From positions 124,001-188,000 of the forward strand of contig NZ_JAKJHZ010000001.1 of the NCBI RefSeq assembly GCF_021648885.1: 64,000 bases of DNA, in the 5' to 3' direction. The DNA comes from Nocardioides potassii. GTDB taxonomy: Bacteria > Actinomycetota > Actinomycetes > Propionibacteriales > Nocardioidaceae. Of this stretch, positions 46,945 to 56,789 are shown piece after piece. Numbering within the stretch: the stretch's first letter is position 1; each line of letters starts with the position of its first letter. The position numbers were made by a program, and so were the translations under genes. Under the pieces are notes generated by a model. It was not told the DNA's origin and made no database searches. It was given only the letters and a program-made list of their open reading frames with translations.

Positions 46945-46951
46945 GCCCCCC

Positions 46952-46957
46952 AGCCTA
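46952..46957 (-). promoter_or_regulatory. -10 box of the leaderless DUF3151 gene
   Basis: Minus-strand TAGGCT ends 7 nt before the ATG at 46944. Confidence 0.6.
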
Positions 46958-46988
46958 GGAGGCGGCGACCGTCCGACAGACTGCGGCC

Positions 46989-47453
46989 ATGGGCGAGACG
47001 TTCACGACCGAGATCCAGGCCCGCTACCGCGACATCAACCTCGCCGGCCACGTCGACAACGTCGAGGCGGTGCGCGTGCTCGACGAGGCGCGCTACGAGT
47101 TCCTGCGGTTCGCGCACCTGCCCGGCCTGCCCGACGGCGCGACCGGCCTGTTGCACGGCGTCGATGCGGGAGTGTCCGAGCTGGTGGCCTCGCAGAACAT
47201 CGAGTACCACGCCGAGATGCGGTTCGTGCCCTACCAGCCGTTCGTCGCCGCGCTCTGGGTCTCCCGGATCGGCCGGTCGTCCTTCACCGTCTCTGCCGAG
47301 CTGCGGGTCGAGGCCGGCGGCGGCCCGGCCGCGGTGTGGGAGTGCGTCAACGTGCTCTGGGACCACCACGCCCAGTCCGCGTGGACGATCAGCGACTCCG
47401 TCCGCGCGGATCTCGGCCGCTACCTCGGCGAGCCGGTCAGCTTCCGCCGCTGA
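46989..47453 (+). CDS. acyl-CoA thioesterase (hotdog fold)
   Basis: A 154-residue 4-hydroxybenzoyl-CoA thioesterase-type protein: RYRDINLAGHVDNVEAVRVLDEARYEFLR carries the catalytic Asp of the YbgC/FcbC group (D in RYRDIN) and the following helix, and SQNIEYHAEMRFV, VWECVNVLWDH are the matching strands. It likely hydrolyses a short or branched acyl-CoA in the cytoplasm. No operon partner is evident; the next gene converges. Confidence 0.85.
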   Translation: MGETFTTEIQARYRDINLAGHVDNVEAVRVLDEARYEFLRFAHLPGLPDGATGLLHGVDAGVSELVASQNIEYHAEMRFVPYQPFVAALWVSRIGRSSFTVSAELRVEAGGGPAAVWECVNVLWDHHAQSAWTISDSVRADLGRYLGEPVSFRR

Positions 47454-47471
47454 CCGGCCCGCCGGTGGCCG

Positions 47472-47984
47472 TCAGGAGACGACGGCGCAGATCACGTCGA
47501 TGACGAGGGTGTCCGCAGTGTTGTCGTAGTTGTAGGCGTAGGCCGTCGCCTTCGTGGCGCTCAGGTCGATGTCCACCGCCGTGCCGTCGTAGGAGTTGGC
47601 CAGCTCCGCAGCAGCGCTCAGCACCTTCTTGCCGGCGGGGCAGGACCCGGTGACCTCGCCGCCGCTGTCCGGCGCGACTCCAGCGGTCGCCGTCACGATC
47701 TGGTAGCCGGAGACGCCCGGTGCGCCGGGTGCGCCGACGGCTCCCGGGGCACCGGCCGGGCCGGTGGCGCCCTGAAGGGCACTCACGGTGGACGACTTGA
47801 GGTCCTTGGTGGTGAGGGAGCCGTTCTTGATGTCCTTCGTCGTGATCGAGTTGTCCTTGATCTGCTTTCCGGTGATCACCAGGGCGGCGGTGGCCCCGCT
47901 GGTCGCCGAGGCGAACACGAGCGCGCCGGCGATGGCGATGGTGGGAAGGCCGCGGCGCGCGGTGGACAGCGTGGTGCGAAGCAT
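47472..47984 (-). CDS. secreted protein with short collagen-like segment
   Basis: A 170-residue exported protein. Signal peptide about 1-34 (TIAIAGALVFASATSGATA). Next come two similar helices/turns, KQIKDNSITTKDIKNGSLTTKDLKSSTVS, then a 7-triplet Gly-X-Y stretch (GATGPAGAPGAVGAPGAPG) and a C-terminal beta domain with two Cys (GSCPAGKK and VICAVVS) likely disulfide-linked. Such proteins are common and uncharacterised in Nocardioides-like genomes; function unknown. GGAGGAAA precedes the ATG. Confidence 0.8.
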   Translation of the reverse strand: MLRTTLSTARRGLPTIAIAGALVFASATSGATAALVITGKQIKDNSITTKDIKNGSLTTKDLKSSTVSALQGATGPAGAPGAVGAPGAPGVSGYQIVTATAGVAPDSGGEVTGSCPAGKKVLSAAAELANSYDGTAVDIDLSATKATAYAYNYDNTADTLVIDVICAVVS

Positions 47985-48073
47985 GGGTTTCCTCCGTTGG
48001 TCGGTCGAGCCCGAAGCACACCAATCCGGGATGGACGGCCACCATCCCCGGTTCTGGCTACGACCGATACGGC

Positions 48074-49786
48074 TCAGGCACCCAGCAGCCGTCGTACCCT
48101 TTCCGGCCCGAGCGCGAGGACGAGCGTGGGCAGGCGCGGGCCGCGGTCCGCGGAGACGAGCAGGTTGTAGAGGAGCCGGAAGAAGTCCTTCTGGTCGGCC
48201 TTCACCTGGTCGGTCGGGGCGTCCTCGAAGCCGAGGCCGCGAGCCACCTTGGGCACGCCGTAGACGACCGCGGTGACCTCGTCGAGGTCCGGCTCGGCCG
48301 GCAGGCGGTCGAGGAAGATCCGCAGCCAGAGCTCCTCGTCCTCGCTCAGCGACGCGAGCCGGTCGGTGTCGGGCGACTCCCGGACGGTCGTGCGCTCCTC
48401 CAGCGGCACGTGCTCGGCGGTCCACTGCATCGCCTTGGTCAGCCGCGGCTCCAGGTCCTCGACCGACTCGTGGGGGTAGCCCGAGGACTCCACGATCCGG
48501 GAGATCTGCGCAGCGGCTCCGCTCGTGACGTCGGCGACCGAGGACAGCAGCCGGAAGGGGACGGGCACGGCCGGCGAGGGGAGGCGCCCGGCGGTCGCGG
48601 TCTCGGCGGCGCGGTGCCAGGCCAGGGTCGCCACGTCGGACTTCTCCGGGTCGGCGGCCTTGCGGCCCAGGGCGTCCCACTCGTCGTAGAGCCGCACCAC
48701 GGTCGGGCCGAAGTCGATGTCGAAGGCCTGGGTGGGGGCACGACGGACGTAGAGCCAGCGCAGCATCGGTGGCTCGAGGATGCGCAGCGCGTCGGTCGCG
48801 GTGGGGACGCCACCGGCGGACGACGACATCTTCTGCACGCCGGCGAAGCCGACGAAGGCGTAGATGACGCGGGCGGGGGCACGCCAGTCGAAGATCGACG
48901 GCGCGATCTCGGTGCCGACGGTGTAGGACGACCCGGGCGTCATGTGGTCGCGCCCGGCCGGCTCGAAGTTCACCGACTCGTAGGCCCACCGCATCGGCCA
49001 GTCGACCTTCCAGACGAGCTTGCCGTCGGTGTCGGTGGACAGGTCGGTCGTGCCCTCGAAGCCGCACGACGAGCAGGTGTAGCTCAGCGTCGTCGTCGCG
49101 TCGTCGTACGCCGTCGTGGTGACCGTGTCGCGTCCGCACTGGCGGCAGTAGGGGCGGTAGGGGAAGCGGGAGATCGCGTCGCCACCGGTGGGGGTGTCGT
49201 CGTCCTCGTTGGCGACGGAGTCGGCGAGGTCGGCCGCCTCCTGCGCCGAGGCGTCCTCGGCGGGGGCGACCTTCTTGGTGCGGTGCTTGGCCAGGACGGC
49301 CTCGATCTCGTCGCGGCGCGAGACGGCGAGGAGCACCTGGTCGCGGTAGGCGCCCGAGGTGTACATCTCGGTCTGGGAGACCTCCTCCATCTCGACGCCG
49401 AGCTCGCGGAGCGACTCCTGCAGCGGGGCCTTGAAGTGCTCGGCCCAGCTGGTGTGGCACTCCCACGGGTCGGGCACGGCCGTGAGCGGGCGGCCGATGT
49501 GCTCGGCCCACTCCGCGGGCACACCCGCCGGAACCTTGCGGAAGCGGTCGAAGTCGTCCCACGAGTGCAGGTGGCGCACGGGGACGCCCCGGCGGCGGAG
49601 CTCCTCGGCGACGAAGTGCGGGGTGATGAACTCGCGCAGGTTGCCGAGGTGGATCGGCCCGCTCGGCGAGGCACCCGAGGCGACGGTCACCAGGTTGCCC
49701 TCGCCCGCGTGGCGTACGGCGTCGTCCGCCGCGCGCGTGACCCAGTCGACGGGGTCGCCCTTGCTCTTCTGTCCGCCTCGTGCCAT
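48074..49786 (-). CDS. lysS: lysyl-tRNA synthetase, class I
   Basis: A 570-residue class I LysRS of the archaeal type, which attaches lysine to tRNA-Lys. The HIGH-like motif is GPIHLGN (44-49), KMSKS is KMSSS (319-323), and a zinc ribbon is formed by CRQCGRD (C214, C217) and CSSCGF (C238, C241). The C-terminal helical domain is the anticodon cage region. Bacteria usually have the unrelated class II enzyme; class I is found in some actinomycetes. Leaderless ATG. A linker with acidic low complexity (about 172-200) precedes the zinc ribbon. Confidence 0.95.
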   Translation of the reverse strand: MARGGQKSKGDPVDWVTRAADDAVRHAGEGNLVTVASGASPSGPIHLGNLREFITPHFVAEELRRRGVPVRHLHSWDDFDRFRKVPAGVPAEWAEHIGRPLTAVPDPWECHTSWAEHFKAPLQESLRELGVEMEEVSQTEMYTSGAYRDQVLLAVSRRDEIEAVLAKHRTKKVAPAEDASAQEAADLADSVANEDDDTPTGGDAISRFPYRPYCRQCGRDTVTTTAYDDATTTLSYTCSSCGFEGTTDLSTDTDGKLVWKVDWPMRWAYESVNFEPAGRDHMTPGSSYTVGTEIAPSIFDWRAPARVIYAFVGFAGVQKMSSSAGGVPTATDALRILEPPMLRWLYVRRAPTQAFDIDFGPTVVRLYDEWDALGRKAADPEKSDVATLAWHRAAETATAGRLPSPAVPVPFRLLSSVADVTSGAAAQISRIVESSGYPHESVEDLEPRLTKAMQWTAEHVPLEERTTVRESPDTDRLASLSEDEELWLRIFLDRLPAEPDLDEVTAVVYGVPKVARGLGFEDAPTDQVKADQKDFFRLLYNLLVSADRGPRLPTLVLALGPERVRRLLGA

Positions 49787-49792
49787 GCCGCA

Positions 49793-49798
49793 AGGCTA
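49793..49798 (-). promoter_or_regulatory. -10 box of leaderless lysS
   Basis: Minus-strand TAGCCT ends 6 nt before the ATG at 49786. Confidence 0.6.
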
Positions 49799-49981
49799 TC
49801 GGTGGCGCTGCTCGTGGAGAGGGCCGGTCCGCGACGGGCGGGAGGGCGGTGGTGGGCGTCGGAGCCGTCCCCCGCGGCGGCTCCGACGCAGTGCCCCCGG
49901 AGGAGCAGGTCGGCCGCACACCCCCGCACGCGACCGACCGAGGAGAGTATGGAGTGGCCGGAGCCTGCCACGCGGGTCGCG

Positions 49982-50001
49982 AGTGCCGTTGGCACTAAAC
50001 T
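49982..50001 (+). promoter_or_regulatory. operator-like palindrome over the regulator promoter
   Basis: AGTGCC-GTT-GGCACT (49982-49996) overlaps the first base of the -10 box TAAACT (49996-50001), which ends 6 nt before the ATG at 50008. A repressor bound here would block the promoter, so autoregulation is likely. Confidence 0.55.
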
Positions 50002-50007
50002 GCCACC

Positions 50008-50997
50008 ATGGCAGGAGACCCCTCGTCGGTGATGGCGGCCCTCGGCCTCGACCGGTCCACCGAGCACCTGTACTTCCGGCTGGTCCCCGTGTCCGGTCAC
50101 ACGCTCACCGGCGTCGCCCAGCTCGTCCAGACGGCGCCCGACCGGCTCCTGCGCGAGCTCGCGCCGCTCGTCGACCGCGGGCTGGTGGCGCTGGTGGAGG
50201 ACCGGGTGGTCGTCCCGCCGCTGGCGGACGCCCTCTCGGCCCTGGTCCTGGAGGAGGCACGTCGGGCCGCCGCGTCGGCCACGCGGCTGGCCGAGCTGTC
50301 CAGCGCGGTGCCGCACCTGGTCGCGTCAGCGACCCGTCCGGACCGGCAGCACCTCAGCGAGGTCCACCCGCTCGACGGAGAGCTCAGCTCGGGCGGCAAC
50401 CCGCTGGAGCTGTTGCAGCTGATGCTCCGCACCAGCCGGGGCGACATGCTGTGGCTCCGGCCGGACGCCTGGGCGATGCCGCGCGAGTCCGCGGTGACGG
50501 AGCTCCTCGCGGAGGCCATCGCCAGCGGACGCCGGTCCCGGGCCATCTACCCGGTGCGCGCGCTCACCGAGGCGCCCGATGCCCTGCGGGCGCGGGCGCG
50601 CCTGGGCGAGGAGGTGCGGGTGATGTCGGAGGTCCGCACCCGCATGTTCGTCTTCGGCGACGCCCATGCCGTCCTCCCCGAGCCGCTCGGCTTCGCCGAC
50701 GAACCCCGCGTGCACGTCCGCCAGCGCTCGATCGTCGCCGCTCTCACCATGTGGTTCGAGTCGATGTGGGAGCGAGCCGCGCCGGTGCCCGAGCTGGAGG
50801 ACGGTGACATCGACCTCGACGGCCGGCGGTTCCTGCTCGACCAGATGATGGCGGGGGCGACCGACGAGGTGATCGCCCGCAAGCTCGGCATCGGCCTGCG
50901 CACCGTGCGCCGGCGGGTGGCGTCGTTGATGATCGAGCTCGGGGTCGACACGCGCTTCCAGGCCGGCGTCGAGGCGGTCCGCCGCGGCTGGCTCTGA
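50008..50997 (+). CDS. TrmB/LuxR-type transcriptional regulator
   Basis: A 329-residue regulator. The N-terminal about 70 residues form a winged-helix-like domain (LVPVSGHTLTGVAQLVQTAP then a wing VALVEDRVVVPPL), the middle (about 130-250) is a phospholipase D/TrmB-like sensor fold, and the C-terminus has a LuxR-type helix-turn-helix GATDEVIARKLGIGLRTVRRRV. This N-HTH/sensor/LuxR layout is widespread in actinomycetes; the signal is unknown. Leaderless ATG, with an operator-like palindrome over the promoter. Convergent with the lipid kinase gene. Confidence 0.85.
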   Translation: MAGDPSSVMAALGLDRSTEHLYFRLVPVSGHTLTGVAQLVQTAPDRLLRELAPLVDRGLVALVEDRVVVPPLADALSALVLEEARRAAASATRLAELSSAVPHLVASATRPDRQHLSEVHPLDGELSSGGNPLELLQLMLRTSRGDMLWLRPDAWAMPRESAVTELLAEAIASGRRSRAIYPVRALTEAPDALRARARLGEEVRVMSEVRTRMFVFGDAHAVLPEPLGFADEPRVHVRQRSIVAALTMWFESMWERAAPVPELEDGDIDLDGRRFLLDQMMAGATDEVIARKLGIGLRTVRRRVASLMIELGVDTRFQAGVEAVRRGWL

Positions 50998-51011
50998 CTC
51001 CTACAACCGGA

Positions 51012-51070
51012 TGGTCCCCATCTACCGGGTCGTGGAGCACGGTCTGGGACAGCCCACGTGATGGGGACCA
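51012..51070. terminator. long hairpin between convergent regulator and lipid kinase genes
   Basis: TGGTCCCCATC (51012-51022) is perfectly complementary to 51060-51070 across 37 bases. Its place between two convergent stops suggests a bidirectional terminator. Confidence 0.5.
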
Positions 51071-51086
51071 CCGCGCAGTGCGCGGG

Positions 51087-51998
51087 TCAGGGCAGGATCA
51101 TGGAGTACGCCGCCGGCTCGAGGCGCCAGCTGCGGCTGCGCTCGGGGCCCTCGATCTCGCCGTCGGCCGAGAGGTAGAACTCCCCCCCGCTCACCTTGAC
51201 GGTCCTCCCGCGCATCGACACCACGTCGTCGCGCTCCTCGTGCTCGGCCTTGCGCAGCTTGGCGACGTAGCCCAGCTTGGCCAGCGGCTTGACCGCGCGG
51301 CTGATCATCACGTCGAGCCGGCCGTCCTCGGTGTCGGCCTCGGGGTTGAGCTCGGTGCCACCGCCGACGTTGCCGCCGTTGCCGATCGCGACCATCAGGA
51401 CGGGGCGGTCGACGTCCTGGACGACCTCGCCGTCGATCTCGACGCGCAGGCGCCAGTTGGGCGGGTTGAACGCCGACAGCGCGGCGCCGATCGGGTAGCC
51501 GAGCTTGCCGAGGTTGACCTTGCCGACCCCGATCGCGCCGAGGCGGGTCTTCCACTTCGCACCCTTGCGGCTCGCCTGCGCTCCGGTGCCGACGTGGACG
51601 TTGTTGACCACGACGCTGCCGGTCTCGTCGACGATGAGGTCGACCTTGCGCGCCTCGCCGGTCAGCACCAGGCGCGCCGCGTCTTCGATCTCGAGGGGGA
51701 TGTCGTTGCTGCGCGCGAAGTCGTTGCCGGTGCCCATCGGCAGCAGGGCGAGGGTCGACTCCGCGAGCTCGTGGCGCTTGTAGAGCGCGGTGACGACCGC
51801 GTGCATGCTCCCGTCGCCGCCGGCCACCACGACCGTACGGCCGCCGGCGCGGTGGAGCACGCCGTCGAGCTCGCCGGGGTTGGAGGTCTTGGCGACCTCG
51901 ACGGACGCCTCCTCGCGGAGGACCGCCAGCGCCTCGGCGAGACGTTCCTCGTCGGCCGTGCCGGCGTCGGCGTTGGTGATCACCAGCAGCGAGCGCAC
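51087..51998 (-). CDS. diacylglycerol kinase family lipid kinase
   Basis: A 303-residue DAGK/sphingosine-kinase catalytic-domain protein. VVVAGGDGSMHAVVTAL is the ATP-binding GGDG motif (about 58-62) and LLPMGTGNDFARS the second conserved motif; the C-terminal beta-sandwich carries VMVAIGNGGNVGGGTELNPEAD. It phosphorylates a membrane lipid such as diacylglycerol. Leaderless GTG start. Divergent from the purA transcription unit. Confidence 0.92.
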   Translation of the reverse strand: MRSLLVITNADAGTADEERLAEALAVLREEASVEVAKTSNPGELDGVLHRAGGRTVVVAGGDGSMHAVVTALYKRHELAESTLALLPMGTGNDFARSNDIPLEIEDAARLVLTGEARKVDLIVDETGSVVVNNVHVGTGAQASRKGAKWKTRLGAIGVGKVNLGKLGYPIGAALSAFNPPNWRLRVEIDGEVVQDVDRPVLMVAIGNGGNVGGGTELNPEADTEDGRLDVMISRAVKPLAKLGYVAKLRKAEHEERDDVVSMRGRTVKVSGGEFYLSADGEIEGPERSRSWRLEPAAYSMILP

Positions 51999-52004
51999 GT
52001 CGGG

Positions 52005-52010
52005 AGACTA
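52005..52010 (-). promoter_or_regulatory. -10 box of the leaderless lipid kinase gene
   Basis: Minus-strand TAGTCT ends 6 nt before the GTG at 51998. Confidence 0.55.
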
Positions 52011-52064
52011 GCGGACCGGTGTCCGCGCCGATTCCTCCCTGGGAGGGGCAGGGTCCGGGTGCGG

Positions 52065-52070
52065 TATCGT
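52065..52070 (+). promoter_or_regulatory. -10 box of purA
   Basis: TATCGT would start transcription near 52077, so the hairpin at 52082-52106 forms at the very 5' end of the purA mRNA. Confidence 0.5.
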
Positions 52071-52081
52071 CGCGTCGCAAG

Positions 52082-52116
52082 AGCTCCGGTGCCTTGCGCC
52101 GGAGCTGTTTCGTTTT
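52082..52116 (+). terminator. terminator-like hairpin in the purA leader
   Basis: AGCTCCGG (52082-52089) and CCGGAGCT (52099-52106), extended by one G-U and one G-C pair, form a 10-bp stem followed by GTTTCGTTTTCTG, the most U-rich stretch in this region. It has the form of an intrinsic terminator lying between the purA promoter and its ATG, so it may be an attenuator; no alternative antiterminator is obvious. Confidence 0.55.
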
Positions 52117-52143
52117 CTGCCGACTGATGCGAGGAGGGCTGAG

Positions 52144-53423
<1,280 letters not shown>

Positions 53424-53427
<4 letters not shown>

Positions 53428-54719
53428 AGGCGCTCGTCGTCGGCACCGGCGGACGTGAGCACGCGCTGGCCCTCGCGCTGGCCCAGGACCCCGGGGTGAC
53501 CGAGGTGCACGCCGCACCGGGCAACCCCGGGATCGGCGAGGTCGCCACCCTCCACGACGTCGACCCGATGGACGGTGCGGCGGTCGCTGCGCTCGCGACG
53601 TCGATCGGCGCCGACCTCGTCGTCGTCGGGCCGGAGGCCCCGCTCGTCGCGGGCGTCGCCGACGCCGTACGGGATGCGGGGATCGCGTGCTTCGGGCCGT
53701 CGCTCGCCGCGGCCCGGCTCGAGGGGTCGAAGGCGTTCGCCAAGGAGGTGATGGCCACGGCCGGCGTGCCGACCGCCGGGTCGCGCACCTGCACGACGGC
53801 CGACGAGGTCGCCGCGGCGCTGGACGCCTTCGGCGCCCCTCACGTCGTGAAGGACGACGCGCTCGCCGCAGGCAAGGGCGTGGTCGTGACCAACGACCGC
53901 GACGAGGCGCTGGCCCACGCGGCCGGGTGCGAGCGCGTGGTCGTCGAGGAGTTCCTCGACGGACCGGAGTTCTCCCTCTTCGTGGTCTGCGACGGCACCG
54001 TCGGCCGGCCGCTCCTGCCGGCCCAGGACTTCAAGCGGGTCTTCGACGGCGGCCGCGGCCCGAACACCGGCGGCATGGGGTCCTACGCCCCGCTGACCTG
54101 GCTGTCCGCGGGCACCGTCGAGACCGTCATGGCGCAGGTCGTCGACCCGACGCTCGCGGAGATGCGCCGCCTCGGCACGCCGTTCGTCGGCTGCCTCTAC
54201 GTCGGCCTCGCCCTGACCGCGGCGGGTCCGAAGGTCATCGAGTTCAACGTCCGCTTCGGCGACCCCGACATCCAGCCGGTGCTCGCGCTGCTCGACTCGC
54301 CGCTCGGCGCGCTCCTCGCGGCGGCCGCCGTCGGCAACCTCGCCGAGGCGCCCGAGCCCACGTTCGTGGACGGTGCGGCCGTCTCGGTGGTGCTGGCCAG
54401 TGCGGGCTACCCGGAGACCTCGTCGAAGGGCGACGTCATCCGGGGCGTGGGGCGGGCCAACGGCGTCCACGACGTCGACGTCATCCATGCAGGCACGGCG
54501 ATCGTCGACGCCCCGGAGGAGGGCGACCCCGACCACCGGCACCTCGTCACCGCTGGCGGTCGCGTGCTCGCGGTCCGGGCGGTCGGCTACGACGTCGACG
54601 ACGCGCGCCGCCGGGCGTACGCCGCCGCCGACCTGATCACCTTCGACGGGCTGCAGCGCCGCTCCGACATCGCGGCCGAGCCGCTCGGGGTCGTGGAGGG
54701 TGCTGCGTCGCGTGGCTGA
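53424..54719 (+). CDS. purD: phosphoribosylamine-glycine ligase
   Basis: A 431-residue GAR synthetase, second step of purine synthesis. [16 protein letters not shown] is the N-terminal signature, [13 protein letters not shown] the ATP-grasp phosphate region, and [14 protein letters not shown] the metal/ATP-binding segment. The GTG start overlaps the purA stop (GTGA). The next gene starts 8 bases before its stop. It is unusual in lacking neighbouring purH/purN, but here it joins purA and purB. Confidence 0.97.
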
Positions 54720-55275
54720 CGCACCCTTCTCGCGGGGCAGCGACCTGGTGATGCGCGAGGTGCTGCACGGTGCGCTGTGGGCCCACTGGCCGGAGCGGGT
54801 CGTCGCGGACGACGGGCCCGACGGCGTGCTGGCGACGTTCCAGGCCAGCGGCACGCCGCTGTCGTTCCCGCCGCACGCGACGCCGCACCCGTGGGGACAC
54901 CTCGACGCCTGGCAGGGCACCTCGGTGCTCAAGCTGCGGCGGAGCGGTGACTGGTACGCCGTGTGGAAGTTCTTCGACGCCGACGGCGCCCACCTCTCCT
55001 GGTACGTCAACTTCGAGACGCCCTACGTCCGGCAGGCCGACGGCATCGACGTCAACGACCTCCAGCTCGACATCGTCGTACCGGCGGGGGAGGCGTGGCG
55101 CTGGAAGGACGTGGAGCACCTCGCGCCGTCGCTGGCGTCCGGCCGGATCACCCAGGACGAGCTGCTCGCCGTCCTCGCTGCCGCGGCCGACGTCGCCGCG
55201 CTGCTCGACGACGACGTCCGCTGGTGGGCGCCGTGGGACGACTGGACCCCGGTGGATGGGAGGATCGGGTCGTGA
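54712..55275 (+). CDS. DUF402 domain protein
   Basis: A 187-residue protein of the DUF402 family. The core VLKLRRSGDWYAVWKFFD, then AHLSWYVNFETPYVRQADGIDVNDLQLDIVV and WRWKDVEHL, match the beta-barrel domain whose characterised members include nucleoside diphosphatase-like and RNA-binding proteins. Embedded between purD and purB with overlaps on both sides (8 bases before, GTGA after), so it is cotranscribed with purine genes and may act on purine nucleotides; function inferred only. GTG at 54712 preferred over 54700. Confidence 0.85.
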   Translation: MADAPFSRGSDLVMREVLHGALWAHWPERVVADDGPDGVLATFQASGTPLSFPPHATPHPWGHLDAWQGTSVLKLRRSGDWYAVWKFFDADGAHLSWYVNFETPYVRQADGIDVNDLQLDIVVPAGEAWRWKDVEHLAPSLASGRITQDELLAVLAAAADVAALLDDDVRWWAPWDDWTPVDGRIGS

Positions 55276-56690
55276 GCGTCCCCAACGTCCTGGCCACCCG
55301 CTACGCCGGCGCCGACCTCGCCGAGATCTGGTCCCCCGAGCACAAGATCGTGCTCGAGCGCCAGCTCTGGGTGGCGGTGCTGAAGGCCCAGCGCGACCTC
55401 GGCATCGACGTGCCCGACGGTGTCGTCGAGGCCTACGAGTCGGTCATCGACACGGTGGACCTCGACTCGATCGCCGCCCGCGAGCGCGTCACGCGCCACG
55501 ACGTGAAGGCCCGCATCGAGGAGTTCTCGGCGTTGGCGGGCCACGAGCACATCCACAAGGGGATGACCTCGCGCGACCTGACGGAGAACGTCGAGCAGCT
55601 GCAGGTACGTCGCTCGCTCGAGGTCGTCCGCGACCGCGCCGTCGCCGCGCTGGTCCGCCTCGGCCGACTGGCGGCCGAGCACGAGGCCACCGTGATGGCC
55701 GGCCGCTCGCACAACGTCGCCGCCCAGGCGACCACGCTGGGCAAGCGCTTCGCCACGATCGCCGACGAGATGCTGATCGGCGTCCAGCGGGTCGAGGAGC
55801 TGCTCGCCCGCTACCCGCTGCGCGGGATCAAGGGCCCGATGGGCACCTCGCAGGACATGCTCGACCTCCTCGACGGCGACGCCGCGAAGCTCGACGACCT
55901 CGAGCAGCGCGTCGCCGCGCACCTCGGCTTCGAGCAGACCCTCACCAGCGTCGGCCAGGTCTACCCGCGCTCCCTCGACTTCGACGTGGTCTCGGCGCTC
56001 GTGCAGCTGGTCAGCGGCCCGTCCAACCTCGCCACCACGGTCCGACTGATGGCCGGCCACGAGCTGGTGACCGAGGGGTTCAAGGAGGGGCAGGTCGGCT
56101 CGTCGGCCATGCCGCACAAGATGAACACCCGCTCCTGCGAGCGCGTCAACGGCTTGGCCGTCATCGTGCGCGGCCACCTCTCGATGGTCAGCGAGCTCGC
56201 CGGCGACCAGTGGAACGAGGGCGACGTCTCGTGCTCGGTCGTGCGCCGGGTCGCCCTACCGGACGCCTTCTTCGCGACCGACGGGCTGTTCCAGACCTTC
56301 CTCACGGTGCTCGACGAGTTCGGTGCGTTCCCGGCGGTCATCCAGCGCGAGCTCGACCGCTACCTGCCGTTCCTCACCACGACCAAGGTGCTGATGGCCG
56401 CGGTCCGCAACGGGGTCGGTCGCGAGGCCGCGCACGAGGCGATCAAGGAGGCGGCCGTCGGCACCGCGCTCGCGATGCGCGCCGGCCAGGCCGACAACGA
56501 CGTCTTCGCCAAGCTCGCCGCCGACGCCCGCCTCGGCCTGACCCGCGAGCAGATCGAGGCGCTCGTCGCCGACCCGATCGAGTTCACCGGCGCCGCGGTC
56601 GCCCAGACCCGTGCCGTCGTCGCCCGGGTCGAGGCCCTCGCGGCCCGCCACCCCGACGCGGCGTCGTACGTCCCCGGCGCGATCCTCTGA
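55272..56690 (+). CDS. purB: adenylosuccinate lyase
   Basis: A 472-residue fumarase/aspartase-superfamily enzyme that acts twice in purine synthesis, splitting SAICAR to AICAR and adenylosuccinate to AMP. The signature GSSAMPHKMNTRSCER (near residue 277) includes the catalytic Ser, and HEHIHKGMTSRDLTEN with AGRSHNVAAQ are the other conserved segments. GTG start overlaps the DUF402 stop in GTGA. End of the purA-purD-DUF402-purB run; the inverted repeat 56717-56780 follows. Confidence 0.98.
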   Translation: MSVPNVLATRYAGADLAEIWSPEHKIVLERQLWVAVLKAQRDLGIDVPDGVVEAYESVIDTVDLDSIAARERVTRHDVKARIEEFSALAGHEHIHKGMTSRDLTENVEQLQVRRSLEVVRDRAVAALVRLGRLAAEHEATVMAGRSHNVAAQATTLGKRFATIADEMLIGVQRVEELLARYPLRGIKGPMGTSQDMLDLLDGDAAKLDDLEQRVAAHLGFEQTLTSVGQVYPRSLDFDVVSALVQLVSGPSNLATTVRLMAGHELVTEGFKEGQVGSSAMPHKMNTRSCERVNGLAVIVRGHLSMVSELAGDQWNEGDVSCSVVRRVALPDAFFATDGLFQTFLTVLDEFGAFPAVIQRELDRYLPFLTTTKVLMAAVRNGVGREAAHEAIKEAAVGTALAMRAGQADNDVFAKLAADARLGLTREQIEALVADPIEFTGAAVAQTRAVVARVEALAARHPDAASYVPGAIL

Positions 56691-56716
56691 CCGCTGGCGC
56701 GGGCGACCACCGTGAA

Positions 56717-56780
56717 GGCAGTTCGCAGAGGCTGATCGGGCTGGCACGCTCAGCGAACGGGCTGAGGGAGACGAACTGCC
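56717..56780. terminator. inverted-repeat terminator after purB
   Basis: GGCAGTTCG (56717-56725) pairs with 56772-56780, and inside CTCAGC/GCTGAG (56749-56754 with 56761-56766) forms a second stem. It lies between convergent purB and the MFS gene. Confidence 0.55.
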
Positions 56781-56789
56781 TGCGTGGTG

